In this document: piece by piece, positions 54,579 to 63,896 of the stretch
Layout: every line of letters starts with the position of its first letter
Numbering within the stretch: position 1 is the first letter of the stretch
Source of the DNA: Hymenobacter cellulosilyticus
Lineage (GTDB): Bacteria; Bacteroidota; Bacteroidia; Cytophagales; Hymenobacteraceae
Length of the DNA stretch: 64,000 bases
Assembly (NCBI RefSeq): GCF_022919215.1
Contig: NZ_CP095046.1
Location: forward strand, 620,001-684,000
Reading direction: 5' to 3'
The notes under the pieces: model-generated
Seen by the model: the letters and a program-made list of their open reading frames with translations, nothing else
Told to the model about the DNA's origin: nothing
Databases searched by the model: none
Position numbers and translations under genes: made by a program

Positions 54579-56266
54579 TTACTTGAGCAGGCCCAGCAGC
54601 TTGGAGCCGTCGCCGCCCAGGGCGCGCAGGGCCTGCTGCAGCTCGGCATCCTGGTCGCGCAGCACCTGGTAGTAAGCTGTTTTGCCGTAGGCGCTGCGGG
54701 CAATCAGGGCCTTAAGTTGGTCTTTGAGCAGTGTAGAGCAGCGCTTCATCCCGGCCGCATCGGCGGGCACGCCGTCGTGGGCTGCCTGCGCGGTCAGGGC
54801 TTGCAGCTGGGCCTCGGAAATGCGGAACGAAGTATTGAACTGCTCGAAGCGCATGGCTTCCAGCTCGGCTTTGTGGTCCTGGTAGAAGTTCAGGGCAAAC
54901 TCGCGCACCAGGTTATGGCTTTGCAAGCGGGTGTAGTAGGGCGAGTACGCCGAGGTGTCGCGGGGCACAAACAGGTCGGGCATGATGCCCCCTCCGCCGT
55001 ACACGGTGCGGCCCTTATCGGTGCGGTAGCGCAGCGAATCGGCGAAGTGGATGCTGTCGGCGTGGAAATACTCGCCGTGCTTCTGGCGCTGGGCCAGCTC
55101 TTTTTCGTAGGCCTCGTAGCCGCCGCGGTACGACTTCTGGATCGAGCGGCCCGAGGGCGTGTAGTAGCGGGCAATGGTAAGGCGCAGCTCCGAGCCGTCG
55201 TTGAGGGCAATGGGTTGCTGCACCAGGCCTTTGCCAAAAGTGCGGCGGCCTACCACCAGGGCCCGGTCGTGGTCTTGCAAAGCACCAGCCACCACCTCGG
55301 CGGCCGAGGCACTGCCTTCATCCACCAGCACTACCAGCGGGCCTTCCTCAAACTCGCCCAGGGTGCGGGAGTAGGTCTGGGTGTCGTACACGTCGCCTTT
55401 GCCGTCGGTGTATACAATCTTCTTGGTGCCGCCAATAAACTCGTCGGCCAGCTTGGTGGCGCGGTCGAGGTAGCCGCCGGGGTTGCCGCGCAAGTCGAGC
55501 ACGAGGCGGGTCAGGCCCTGCCGGCGCAGGTCACCTAGGGCCTGCTTAAACTCGTCGTAGGTGCCACTGGCAAAGCGGCTTACCTTGATGTAGCCGGTTT
55601 CGTTATCGACCATATAGGCCACGTCCACTGAGCTGTTCGGAATCCGGTTGCGGGTCACAAGCACGCTCAAGGGCTTGCGCTGGTGGCGGCGCTGCACCAG
55701 CAGCTGCACCTTGCTGTTGCGGGGGCCGCGTAGCTTGCCAAACATCTGCTCGGTCGTGATATGCACACCCGATACCTGCTCGCCATTTACGGCCAGGATT
55801 CGGTCGCCGGGCTGCAAACCAGCCTGCTCGGCGGGGCCGCCACTCAGGGGCGAAACAACGGTTACGGTGTCGCGAAACAGGTTGAACTCCACGCCTACAC
55901 CGTCGAAGTCGCTCTGTAAGAAGGCCGAAGCCTGCTGCTGCTGCCGGGCCGGAATAAAGACCGAGTGCGGATCAAGGCGCTCCAGCATGCGGCTAATAGC
56001 GTAATCGGACAGCGCCTCAGCATCCACGGAATCCACGTAGTCGCGGTCCACGTAGCTCAGAATCTCTTTGAACTTTAGGTAGCCCCGGGCCGTGCCGTCG
56101 GGGTTTTGGTCGGAAGGCCGAAACGGGTTTGCTCCCAGCAAAATACCACAGGCCAACACTATCGCCAGCAGCAGCGGCTGCCGTACCTGGGCCCGCGAAT
56201 TGCGGGGGCAGCAGCCGGCGTGCTTACCGGTTCGGGCGCCTGAGCATCGTTTGGCTCAACGTTCAT
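54579..56266 (-). CDS. S41 C-terminal processing peptidase (CtpA-type), one apparent frameshift
   Basis: About 562 residues after repair. The N-terminus (MNVEPNDAQAPEPVSTP) precedes a hydrophobic segment (PLLLAIVLACGILLGANPF), then a PDZ domain (SGGPAEQAGLQPGDRILAVN), the protease core with DEGSASAAEVVAGAL (Ser nucleophile) and RRTFGKGLVQ (Lys base), and a long helical C-terminal part. It is anchored in the periplasm and trims proteins. The frame breaks at G-run 56189-56191; one base joins AIRGPQVRQPLLLA. Confidence 0.92.
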
Positions 56267-56481
56267 AAGCGACTGAGAGAGTAGAAGTTCGGACGATAAG
56301 GAGGAGTAACTGGCTAGGGTAAGCTTTCAAAGCTATTGAAACTTTTCCAAGAAACCCACCTACTACATAGGTGAATCAGGATTTTCCAATAACAGTACAA
56401 TTCTTTATAAAATAAGAACTATATACACCCGATATAGCTCGTTATTCTCCAAATTCAGCGCTGTTCTAAAAGCTTGATGCA

Positions 56482-56508
56482 CAAAGATAAATCTATGACT
56501 TTTCATAG
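56482..56508 (-). promoter_or_regulatory. Candidate S41 promoter element with adjacent palindrome
   Basis: TATCTTTG on the minus strand (56489-56482) preceded by the inverted repeat CTATGA...TCATAG (56493-56508). The palindrome occupies the space just upstream of the -7 element, as an operator might. The distance to the S41 start is about 215 bases. Confidence 0.35.
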
Positions 56509-56618
56509 TCTTTGGATTTAGACGAACTCAGCTTCCGGCGGGTCGGGCGGTAAGCTACGGCGGCCTAACGCGGCGACTTGGGCCGGGCTTTGAATGCTAC
56601 CAATCTTGCGGGCTATCG

Positions 56619-56626
56619 TATCTTTG
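56619..56626 (+). promoter_or_regulatory. Candidate -7 element of ruvX-def
   Basis: TATCTTTG is a perfect TAnnTTTG match, 49 bases before the ruvX ATG. Confidence 0.55.
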
Positions 56627-56675
56627 CAGAGCAGCGGGGCTGTTAGCTTCTGCTGCCGTCATTTTCACGCTTTCC

Positions 56676-57086
56676 ATGGGACGTATCCTTGCCATTGACT
56701 ACGGGAATAAGCGAGTAGGACTGGCCGTCACGGATCCGCTCCAGCTCATTGCCACGCCGCTCGAAACCATTCACAGCCAGGACCTTTTGACCTACATCAA
56801 AACCCTGCACGCCCGGGAGCCTCTTTCGGCCCTTGTCATTGGTATGCCCAAGACCCTGCTGAACGAAGCCACCGACTCGACCAGCGCCGTGGTGGGCGTG
56901 GTACGGCGCCTGCGCAAGGACTTCCCCGAAGTGCCGGTCCACGAAATTGACGAGCGCTATACCTCACGCATGGCTCATGCCGCCATGCTGGCCGGCGGCC
57001 TGTCCAAGAAGGACCGGCGCGACAAAGCCACCGTCGACAAGGTAAGCGCCACCCTTATTTTGCAATCTTTCCTCGAATCCCGATGA
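56676..57086 (+). CDS. ruvX: Putative Holliday junction resolvase / pre-16S rRNA nuclease (RuvX/YqgF)
   Basis: A 136-residue RNase H-fold protein. MGRILAIDYGNKRVGLAVTD carries the first Asp (D8), VIGMPKTLLNEATDS and VHEIDERYTSRMA follow the family, and DKATVDKVSATLILQSFL holds the last acidic residues. In bacteria YqgF matures the 5' end of 16S rRNA. It overlaps def by four bases (ATGA), so the two are co-translated. Confidence 0.94.
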   Translation: MGRILAIDYGNKRVGLAVTDPLQLIATPLETIHSQDLLTYIKTLHAREPLSALVIGMPKTLLNEATDSTSAVVGVVRRLRKDFPEVPVHEIDERYTSRMAHAAMLAGGLSKKDRRDKATVDKVSATLILQSFLESR

Positions 57087-57688
57087 TTTATCCCATTGTT
57101 GCCTTCGGTGACCCGGTCCTGAAGTCCCGCGCCAAAGACATCCCCGCCGAGTTGCCCGCCGACGAGCTCAAGCAGCTCATCGATGATATGTACGCCACGA
57201 TGTACCACGCCAACGGTGTGGGTCTGGCTGCCCCCCAGATTGGCAAAAGCGTCCGCCTGTTCGTGATTGACTCGGCCCCGATGGTGGGCGATGATGACGA
57301 GGACGAAGAAGAAGCCACGGATGCTGACCCGACGGAGGCACCTGTAAAGCGTGCTTTCATCAACCCCGTGATGGTAAGTGAAACCGGCGAGGAATGGGGC
57401 TTTGAAGAAGGCTGCCTGAGCATTCCCGGGGTGCGCGAAACGGTGTACCGCCACGAAACCATTGTGATTCGCTACGAGGACGAGCAGCGCGTGCAGCACG
57501 AGGAAACTTTCTCGGGTATGACGGCCCGCGTGATTCAACACGAGTACGACCACCTGGAAGGCGTGCTGTTCACCGACCATATCTCCAGCTTCAAAAAGCA
57601 GCTCATCAAGGGCAAGCTCACCCGCATCAGCAAGGGCGACGTGAATGCCGATTACCGTATGCGCTTCGCCGGGCAGGGCCGCCGCTAA
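57083..57688 (+). CDS. def: Peptide deformylase
   Basis: A 201-residue Fe/Zn enzyme removing the formyl group of new proteins. Motif 1 GVGLAAPQ (45-52), motif 2 EEGCLS (108-113, metal Cys111) and motif 3 QHEYDH (152-157) are all intact. Unusually, residues 70-88 are an acidic insertion (DDDEDEEEATDADPTEAPVK) between strands. The start overlaps ruvX. Confidence 0.95.
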   Translation: MIYPIVAFGDPVLKSRAKDIPAELPADELKQLIDDMYATMYHANGVGLAAPQIGKSVRLFVIDSAPMVGDDDEDEEEATDADPTEAPVKRAFINPVMVSETGEEWGFEEGCLSIPGVRETVYRHETIVIRYEDEQRVQHEETFSGMTARVIQHEYDHLEGVLFTDHISSFKKQLIKGKLTRISKGDVNADYRMRFAGQGRR

Positions 57689-57783
57689 GCCGCTTAGTCT
57701 GAAGGAATACAACTCGCTGGCCGGGTCGCAGAAAAGCGTCCGGGCCGGCGAGTTTTTTTGTTACTTAGGGGCTGCTATTTTCT

Positions 57784-57929
57784 CTGTCATCCTGAGCTTG
57801 CAAAGGACCTTTCTCTCCTACCCCACTACGTTTCCTTCAATGGGACATCGAGGTAGAGCAAAGGCTTAGTTACGTTGAATCAGGTTTGTAAGGACATGGA
57901 GGAAGGTCCTTCGCAAGCTCAGGATGACA
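57784..57929. repeat. Stem-loop intergenic repeat, type 2 copy B
   Basis: A 146-base element. The left arm CTGTCATCCTGAGCTTGCAA runs on to GGACCTT; the right arm ends GCAAGCTCAGGATGACAG. The arms pair with one mismatch over about 28 bp. The GTCATCCTGAGCTTG start is related to the copy at 48154 (GTCATGCTGAGCTTG). It lies between def and the phospholipase C-like gene. Confidence 0.85.
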
Positions 57930-57964
57930 GAACTGAATTAACGGATTATCTGGCCCCAAACTCT

Positions 57965-58942
57965 ATGCGTAAAACCTTTACTCTATTCCTGTTATCAACT
58001 TTTTGGCTACTCCCACACCGGCCCCAGGCCTGGGGCTTTTTCGGGCACCGGCTGATTAACCGGCTGGCGGTGTTTACGCTGCCGCCCGAGATGGTCGGGT
58101 TTTACAAGGCCAATATTGACTACCTGACCGAAAACGCCACCCGACCCGACTCCCGCCGCTCGGTGGTGCCCGGCGAAGCCCCGCGCCACTTCCTGGACGT
58201 GGACGTGTACGGCGACAGTGCCCTGACTAAGCTGCCCCACAACTGGGCCGACGCCGTGGCCAAGTACGGGGAAGACTCGCTGATGAAGCACGGCATTGTG
58301 CCCTGGCAGGTGGTGAAAATGAAATACCAGCTGACCGACGCCTTCAAAAAGCGGGACGCGGACCGGATTCTGAGTTTCTCGGCCGACATGGGCCACTATA
58401 TTGCCGACGCCTGCGTGCCGTTGCACACCACCCACAACTACAACGGGCAGCTGACCGGGCAGCGCGGCATTCACGGGTTCTGGGAAAGCCGGCTGCCGGA
58501 AATCCTGAGTGCCAACTACGACTTTTTCGTGGGCCAGCCGGAGTATCTGAAGAACCCGACCCAGACCATCTGGGACGCGGTGGGCCGCTCCAATGCCGCC
58601 GTGGATTCGGTGCTGCGCTTCGAGCGGGAGCTGACCACCGAGTTTGCCGACGACCGTAAATTTGGCTTCGAAGAGCGGGGCAACCAGACCGTGCGCGTCT
58701 ATTCGCGGGACTTCACCGACGAATACCACCAGCGCCTCAACGGGCAGGTAGAACGGCAGATGCGCCTGGCCGTGAAGCTGGTAAGCAGCTACTGGTACAC
58801 CTGCTGGGTAGATGCCGGGCAGCCCGACCTGGGCAAGCTACCCCGTACTACTTCCGAAACCGAGAAGCAGCGCCTGGCCAAAGAATCGGCGGAGCTGAAG
58901 AACGCGCCGGCCGAAGCGGCTGTTCCGGGGCACGAGGATTAG
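57965..58942 (+). CDS. Exported zinc-dependent phospholipase C-like protein
   Basis: A 325-residue protein. The ATG at 57965 gives the signal peptide MRKTFTLFLLSTFWLLPHRP ending in QAWG. The mature start WGFFGHRLINRLAVFTLPPE matches the zinc phospholipase C/S1-P1 fold, which uses the N-terminal Trp as a zinc ligand. More ligands are in HFLDVD, MGHYIADACVPLHTTHNYNG and GIHGFWE. It could hydrolyse phospholipids or nucleic acid. An upstream in-frame start at 57875 lies inside the repeat and is rejected. Confidence 0.85.
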   Translation: MRKTFTLFLLSTFWLLPHRPQAWGFFGHRLINRLAVFTLPPEMVGFYKANIDYLTENATRPDSRRSVVPGEAPRHFLDVDVYGDSALTKLPHNWADAVAKYGEDSLMKHGIVPWQVVKMKYQLTDAFKKRDADRILSFSADMGHYIADACVPLHTTHNYNGQLTGQRGIHGFWESRLPEILSANYDFFVGQPEYLKNPTQTIWDAVGRSNAAVDSVLRFERELTTEFADDRKFGFEERGNQTVRVYSRDFTDEYHQRLNGQVERQMRLAVKLVSSYWYTCWVDAGQPDLGKLPRTTSETEKQRLAKESAELKNAPAEAAVPGHED

Positions 58943-59040
58943 CCAGAGCCCCGGCGGCCGGGCTGCAACTACCGCCTTGCTTTTCCTTCCTTTGCTGAAC
59001 CCCAACTTCTCCCTGGTTTTTCAGGGCTTACTTTCCATTG

Positions 59041-61881
59041 ATGTATAAACCGTTTGCCCTGCTGGCCGGCCTGGCTTTCTTGCAGCCCGCCGTTGCCCAG
59101 CAAACTCCCAAAAAGCCGCTCGACCACTCGGTGTACGACCAGTGGCAAAGCGTTGCTAATCAGAAGATCAGCCAGGACGGCAAGTACGTGCTGTTTCAGG
59201 TGAAACCCCAGCAGGGCGACGGGACGCTCTACCTCAAGACGGCCGCCAACCAAACCCTGCGCCAGGTGAGCCGCGGCGACTCGGCCCAGTTCACGGCCGA
59301 CTCCAAGTTTGCCGTCTTCAGCATCCGGCCCCAGTACCAGGTGGTGCGGCAGGCCAAAATCAAGAAGAAAAAGCCCGCCGACATGCCCAAGGACTCCTTG
59401 GGCGTGTACACCCTGAACGGCAACAAGCTCAGCAAGTATCCCAACGTGAAGTCGTTTCAGCTGGCCGAAGACGCGGCGGTGCTGGCGTTTCTGGGGGAGC
59501 GGCTGCCGGTGAAGGACGCGGCCAAGAAAGCCCCGACCGACACCATCAAAAAGCTTACCGACCAGCTGCTGGAAGCCAAGAAGGAAGGCGCTCCGCTGAC
59601 GGTGGTGAATTTGCTGACGGGCAAGACCAGCACGTTTGAGTACGTGACGGACTACCAGATCAGCAAGCCCGGCAACAAGGTGGGCTTTGCGGTGGTGGCG
59701 CCCAAGGGCAACAAGGACGTGAAATCGGGGCTGTACGTGCTGGATGTGGCCTCGGGCACGGCCAAGCTGGTCAGCGCGGGCAAGGGCGTGTACAAGAACA
59801 TTGCCTTCGACGAGGCCGGCAAGCAGCTGGCTTTTACGGCCGAGAAGCACCCCGAAAAAGCTCTGGTTAAGCCCTTTAGCCTGTACTACTCCGACCTCGG
59901 CGCCGACTCGGCCCGGGTGCTCCTCAAGCCCAGCGCTACGCCCCTGCCCAAGGGCTGGTCGCCGAGCGGCTTTGGCAAGGTGAGCTTCAGCAAAAACGGC
60001 GAGAAGCTGTTTTTCGGCACGGCCCCCGACCCAATTCCGCAGGATACCAGCATTGTCGACTTCGAAACGGCCAAGCTCGACATCTGGAACTACAAGGACG
60101 ACTACCTGCAGCCCATGCAGCTCAAAACGCTGAAAAAGGACCTGCAGCGCAACTACTTGGCAGTCATCTACCCCAAAAAGGACGGCAAGTTTGTACAGCT
60201 GGAAAACGAGTACCTGCGCGACTCTTTCCTGCCCGAAAATACCAACGCCGAGTACATTCTGGCCGTGACGGATACCGGCAAGCGGGTGTCGATGCAGTGG
60301 GAAGGCACCACGCTCAAGCAGGCCTACCTGGTGTCGACGGTGAGCGGGGAACACGTGGCTATTAACCCCAAGGCCGCCAAAAGCCGGTTCCAGATGTCGC
60401 CCGACGGGCGCTACGTGACGTGGTACGACTACGCGAATAAGAACTGGTTTGCCTACGCCGTGGACGGCCGCAAAACTGTGAACCTGACCGGCAAACTCAA
60501 TGTGTCGTTTACTGACGAGGAAAACGACTCGCCCGATGACCCGCAGCCCTACGGCCTGGCCGCCTGGACCAAGGACGACGCGGCCGTGCTGCTCTACGAC
60601 CGGTACGACATCTGGAAAGTAGACCCCAAAACCGGCGTGGCCGTGAACTTCACGGGCGGCGTGGGCCGCAGCACCAAGCAGATTTTCCGCTACACCATTC
60701 CGGTCGAGAAAAAGAAGTTTATCGAGCCCAAGGATGAGTTGCTACTGCTCGTGCAGAACGAGACGACCAAGCAGTGGGGCTACTCCCGCAAGAGCATCAG
60801 CAGCCTGAAAGCCCCGGAGGCCCTGGTAATGGCGCCCTTCGGCTATTCCAACCTGATGCAGGCCAAGAAAGGTGACACGTTTATCTACACCAAGTCGAAC
60901 GTGAGCACCTCGCCCGACCTGTACGTGAGCCGGGACCCGAAAAAGGAAACCAAGCTCAGCAGCATCAACGCCCAGCAGAAGGACTACAACTGGTTTACAG
61001 CCGACCTGGTGCACTGGACCACGCCCAAGGGCTACAAGGCTACCGGCGTGCTCTACAAGCCCGAGAACTTCGACCCCACTAAGAAGTACCCGATGGTAGT
61101 GTATTTCTACGAAAAGCTTTCCGATGGCCTCTACAAGTACACGGCCCCGGCCCCCACGCCTTCCCGTCTCGACATTGCCATGTTTGCCAGCAACGGCTAC
61201 CTGGTTTTCACCCCCGACATCAGCTATACCATCGGGGAGCCGGGCCCGTCGGCGGTGGAGTTTATCAACTCGGGCGTGGAGGATCTGAAGAAGAACAGCT
61301 GGGTGGATGCGGCCCACATTGGCCTGCAGGGCCAGAGCTGGGGAGGCTACCAGGTGGCCTACCTCATCACCCAGACTAACATGTACGCCGCGGCCTGGGC
61401 CGGTGCACCCGTCGTGAACATGACCTCGGCCTACGGCGGCATCCGCTGGGAATCGGGCATGAGCCGGCAGTTTCAGTACGAGCACACCCAGAGCCGCATC
61501 GGCGGCACACTCTGGGACCAGACGGAGCGCTACATACAAAACTCCCCGCTATTCCATCTGCCTAAGGTGCAGACGCCGGTGGTGATTATGTCCAACGACG
61601 CCGACGGAGCCGTGCCGTGGTACCAGGGCATTGAAATGTTTACGGACCTGCGCCGCCTGGGCAAGCCCGTATGGCTGCTGCAGTACAACGGCGAGGCCCA
61701 CAACCTGGTGAAGCGCGAAAACCGCAAGGATATTTCGGTGCGGGAGCTGCAGTTCTTCGACCACTACCTCAAAGGCGCCCCGGCCCCTGTATGGCTGCAG
61801 CGCGGCGTGCCCGCCGTGGAAAAAGGCCGCAACTGGGGCTTGGAAACCACCTCGAGCAGCGCGGTGAAAACGACGCCGTAA
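59041..61881 (+). CDS. Exported S9 family prolyl oligopeptidase
   Basis: A 946-residue serine peptidase. Signal peptide YKPFALLAGLAFLQPAVAQQ; beta-propeller (about 30-650) with repeated strands such as FQMSPDGRYVTWYDYANKNW; catalytic alpha/beta hydrolase domain (about 670-930). The nucleophile is in GLQGQSWGGYQVAYL (S766), the Asp in NDADGAVPWYQG (probably D855) and the His in GEAHNL (H887). It resembles the dipeptidyl-peptidase IV/acyl-peptide hydrolase branch. It probably cleaves peptides in the periplasm. Confidence 0.92.
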   Translation: MYKPFALLAGLAFLQPAVAQQTPKKPLDHSVYDQWQSVANQKISQDGKYVLFQVKPQQGDGTLYLKTAANQTLRQVSRGDSAQFTADSKFAVFSIRPQYQVVRQAKIKKKKPADMPKDSLGVYTLNGNKLSKYPNVKSFQLAEDAAVLAFLGERLPVKDAAKKAPTDTIKKLTDQLLEAKKEGAPLTVVNLLTGKTSTFEYVTDYQISKPGNKVGFAVVAPKGNKDVKSGLYVLDVASGTAKLVSAGKGVYKNIAFDEAGKQLAFTAEKHPEKALVKPFSLYYSDLGADSARVLLKPSATPLPKGWSPSGFGKVSFSKNGEKLFFGTAPDPIPQDTSIVDFETAKLDIWNYKDDYLQPMQLKTLKKDLQRNYLAVIYPKKDGKFVQLENEYLRDSFLPENTNAEYILAVTDTGKRVSMQWEGTTLKQAYLVSTVSGEHVAINPKAAKSRFQMSPDGRYVTWYDYANKNWFAYAVDGRKTVNLTGKLNVSFTDEENDSPDDPQPYGLAAWTKDDAAVLLYDRYDIWKVDPKTGVAVNFTGGVGRSTKQIFRYTIPVEKKKFIEPKDELLLLVQNETTKQWGYSRKSISSLKAPEALVMAPFGYSNLMQAKKGDTFIYTKSNVSTSPDLYVSRDPKKETKLSSINAQQKDYNWFTADLVHWTTPKGYKATGVLYKPENFDPTKKYPMVVYFYEKLSDGLYKYTAPAPTPSRLDIAMFASNGYLVFTPDISYTIGEPGPSAVEFINSGVEDLKKNSWVDAAHIGLQGQSWGGYQVAYLITQTNMYAAAWAGAPVVNMTSAYGGIRWESGMSRQFQYEHTQSRIGGTLWDQTERYIQNSPLFHLPKVQTPVVIMSNDADGAVPWYQGIEMFTDLRRLGKPVWLLQYNGEAHNLVKRENRKDISVRELQFFDHYLKGAPAPVWLQRGVPAVEKGRNWGLETTSSSAVKTTP

Positions 61882-61900
61882 TACAGTTCTAGTAGGCTGA

Positions 61901-61940
61901 TAAGGCCCGCTACGTCCTCGACGTAGCGGGCCTTATTCTT
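61901..61940 (+). terminator. Terminator after the S9 peptidase gene
   Basis: TAAGGCCCGCTACGT and ACGTAGCGGGCCTTA form a perfect 15-bp stem around a five-base loop, then TTCTT. It lies between convergent genes and may act both ways. Confidence 0.88.
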
Positions 61941-61957
61941 CTGGTAAAGTCGGTGTA

Positions 61958-62500
61958 CTAATGCTCCACAAAGACTTTACCCTGGGAAATTATGGGGCGG
62001 CGCTTTACTAGACTGTCATACAAAGGCTGGCCTCGGAAGGACTCCAGCAGCCGCTGGTTGCGTAGCGTATCCGCTGTCAGGAGGTGGAGCGAATCCCCGC
62101 TGATAATAAAAACCGGGTGCGGGAAAACCGGATTGCCGCGCCATTTGACATTATGCAGCTGCGTGTGGTAAAAGTAGTACAGCCCATCACAGCCCGCTGG
62201 AGCAAACAAGGGCTGAACATCCAGCGCCGAAACAAATGGTTTTTTGAAAGGCGGACCCGGCATTAAAGCTCGGTACTGCGCCGCAAATTGCCGAAACAGC
62301 TTCCGCCGGCAGCTACAGGCATCATCCAGCACAACATACTCCTGCCGCGGTGCATTCCGAAAGTGCTTGCTGTGGCTGGGCATTGGGGTTCTCATCCTTG
62401 CCTTAGCAGCATGGTAAGAATCCTTGCCGCAGCCAGCCAGCGTTAAGGAAATAACCCCGGTCCAGAAATAGTGGCAATACCCGCGCAAGTGGTACTTCAT
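61958..62500 (-). CDS. Putative lipoprotein of unknown function
   Basis: A 180-residue protein with a lipobox-like SLTLAGCGK (Cys near 24) after a hydrophobic stretch. The mature part is basic (HAAKARMRTPMPSHSKHFRN), has DACSCRRKLFRQF, and ends SQGKVFVEH. Not recognised. Lower GC than its neighbours. Confidence 0.6.
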   Translation of the reverse strand: MKYHLRGYCHYFWTGVISLTLAGCGKDSYHAAKARMRTPMPSHSKHFRNAPRQEYVVLDDACSCRRKLFRQFAAQYRALMPGPPFKKPFVSALDVQPLFAPAGCDGLYYFYHTQLHNVKWRGNPVFPHPVFIISGDSLHLLTADTLRNQRLLESFRGQPLYDSLVKRRPIISQGKVFVEH

Positions 62501-62524
62501 CTACCGGTTCGTCATGAGAAGCGG

Positions 62525-63492
62525 CTACACAACCTCCACCACGGGCAACCAGGCCACGAACTGGCGCAGGCCCTCGGTCAGGGTGGTCTGGGGCGAGTAG
62601 CCGAGCAGGGCTTGGGCCTTGCGGATGTCGGCAAAGGTGATGTCGACGTCGCCGGCCTGCAGGGGCTCAAAGCGCAGCTCGGGCTCGATGCCCACGGCCT
62701 GCCCCACGGCCTCGATAAGCTGGAGCAAAGGCACCGGCCGGCTGTTGCCCAGGTTCACGGTTTCGAACACGCCGGTGTGGTTGAGCAAGTAGCGCACCCC
62801 GCGGGCAATACCATCCACCGTATCGGCCACGAAGGTATAGTCGCGGGCGGTGCTGCCGGTGCCGAACACTGGAATGGGCTTCCCGGCCCGCAGCAGGCGC
62901 ACGAACTTGTGAATAGCTAAATCGGGGCGCTGCCGGGGCCGTACACGGTAAAGAAGCGGGCATTCAGCGCGTCGAGCCGGTAGAGGTGGTGGTAGGTGTG
63001 CACCAGCTCCTCCCCAGCCAGCTTACTGGCTGCGTAGGGCGAAATGCAGGTAGCCAGCGTGTTCAGATCCTCCCGGAAAGGCTTCTCAGAAGCATTGCCG
63101 TAGACCGACGACGACGAAGCAAAAAACAGCTTGCCGATGCCCTGCTGCCGCATCCATTCGAGCAGGTGCATCGTGCCCATCACGTTGCATTCCAGGTAGG
63201 CGGCTGGCTCCTGCACCGAGGGCCCCACGCCGGCTTTGGCGGCTAGGTGCACTACCACATCGGCTTGCACGGCCGGCAGAGCCCCTGGCCCCTGGCGCAA
63301 GTCGGCCTCGTAGAACGAGAAGTGCGGGTGACCGGCAAAAGCTGCCAGGTTCTGCTCCTTGACCGCGCGCGGATAGAACGGGTCAAAGTTGTCGACGCCC
63401 ACCACGCGGTAGCCGTCGTGCAGAAGCCGTTCGCACAAGTGGGAGCCAATGAAGCCGGCGCAGCCTGTAACAAGAACAGTAGATAGTGGCAA
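62525..63492 (-). CDS. NAD-dependent sugar-nucleotide epimerase (UDP-glucuronate epimerase-like), one apparent frameshift
   Basis: About 322 residues after repair. VLVTGCAGFIGSHLCERLL is the NAD-binding loop, ASSSSVYGNA holds the Ser/Thr, SPYAASKLAGEELV the YxxxK motif, and [20 protein letters not shown] with GTGSTARDYTFVADTVDGI match the UDP-glucuronate 4-epimerase group. The frame breaks at G-run 62935-62938; one base restores the GPRQRPD segment. The start is uncertain: a TTG at 63492 fits the domain, while an ATG at 63615 adds 41 residues. Confidence 0.88.
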
Positions 63493-63896
63493 GCTGGTAG
63501 AGGTAAAGAATAAAAGCCGGGCTAGGCGGAAGAATTCGGAAGCTAAACCAGCAGCGAGGTGCTCCCGCGGCCGGAACGAGGGCAGCGGTAAAGCGCCCGG
63601 GTAAAGATGCGGCATCTTACGCCGATTTGTTTTTATAACCAGTCAGCGCCGCTGTGGTTTTAAAGGCAGCGAGCTAAGGCCGAGGCGCAACCCGCCTAAA
63701 ACCAGCCGCCTATATTCACGGTACGCAGTTTAGTTTTTATTTGGCAAAAGCCGACCGCCGGATTGGCTAAGCATGATTTGCCAGGCCGCCTGCCTCGCCC
63801 CGGCCCAGGACCGCCCAAAGAAGCTCGAAGGCTTTGGTACTGTTCAGATAAGCTACTGGCCGGCTTTGTATTCCATCATTCTGTCAGGGTTTCAGC
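63493..63896. other. Intergenic region before the right-edge gene
   Basis: A 404-base gap, if the epimerase starts at 63492. It contains the palindrome AAGATGC-G-GCATCTT (63604-63618), which could be an operator for the epimerase gene. The right half has no recognisable feature. Confidence 0.5.

Larger units (their letters stand above)
56267..56675. other. Divergent intergenic region between S41 gene and ruvX
   Basis: A 409-base, clearly AT-richer gap. It holds promoter elements for both directions: TATCTTTG on the minus strand (56489-56482) and TATCTTTG on the plus strand (56619-56626). A CTATGA-CTTT-TCATAG palindrome at 56493-56508 lies next to the minus-strand element. No open frame of note. 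Confidence 0.7.

Noticed and set aside
57875..57964. Longer start of the phospholipase C-like protein
   Set aside because: The extra 30 codons lie inside the stem-loop repeat, and the internal ATG at 57965 gives a proper signal peptide.
58969..60354. 461-codon frame opposite the S9 peptidase
   Set aside because: Antisense shadow of a well-supported gene with its catalytic triad in frame.
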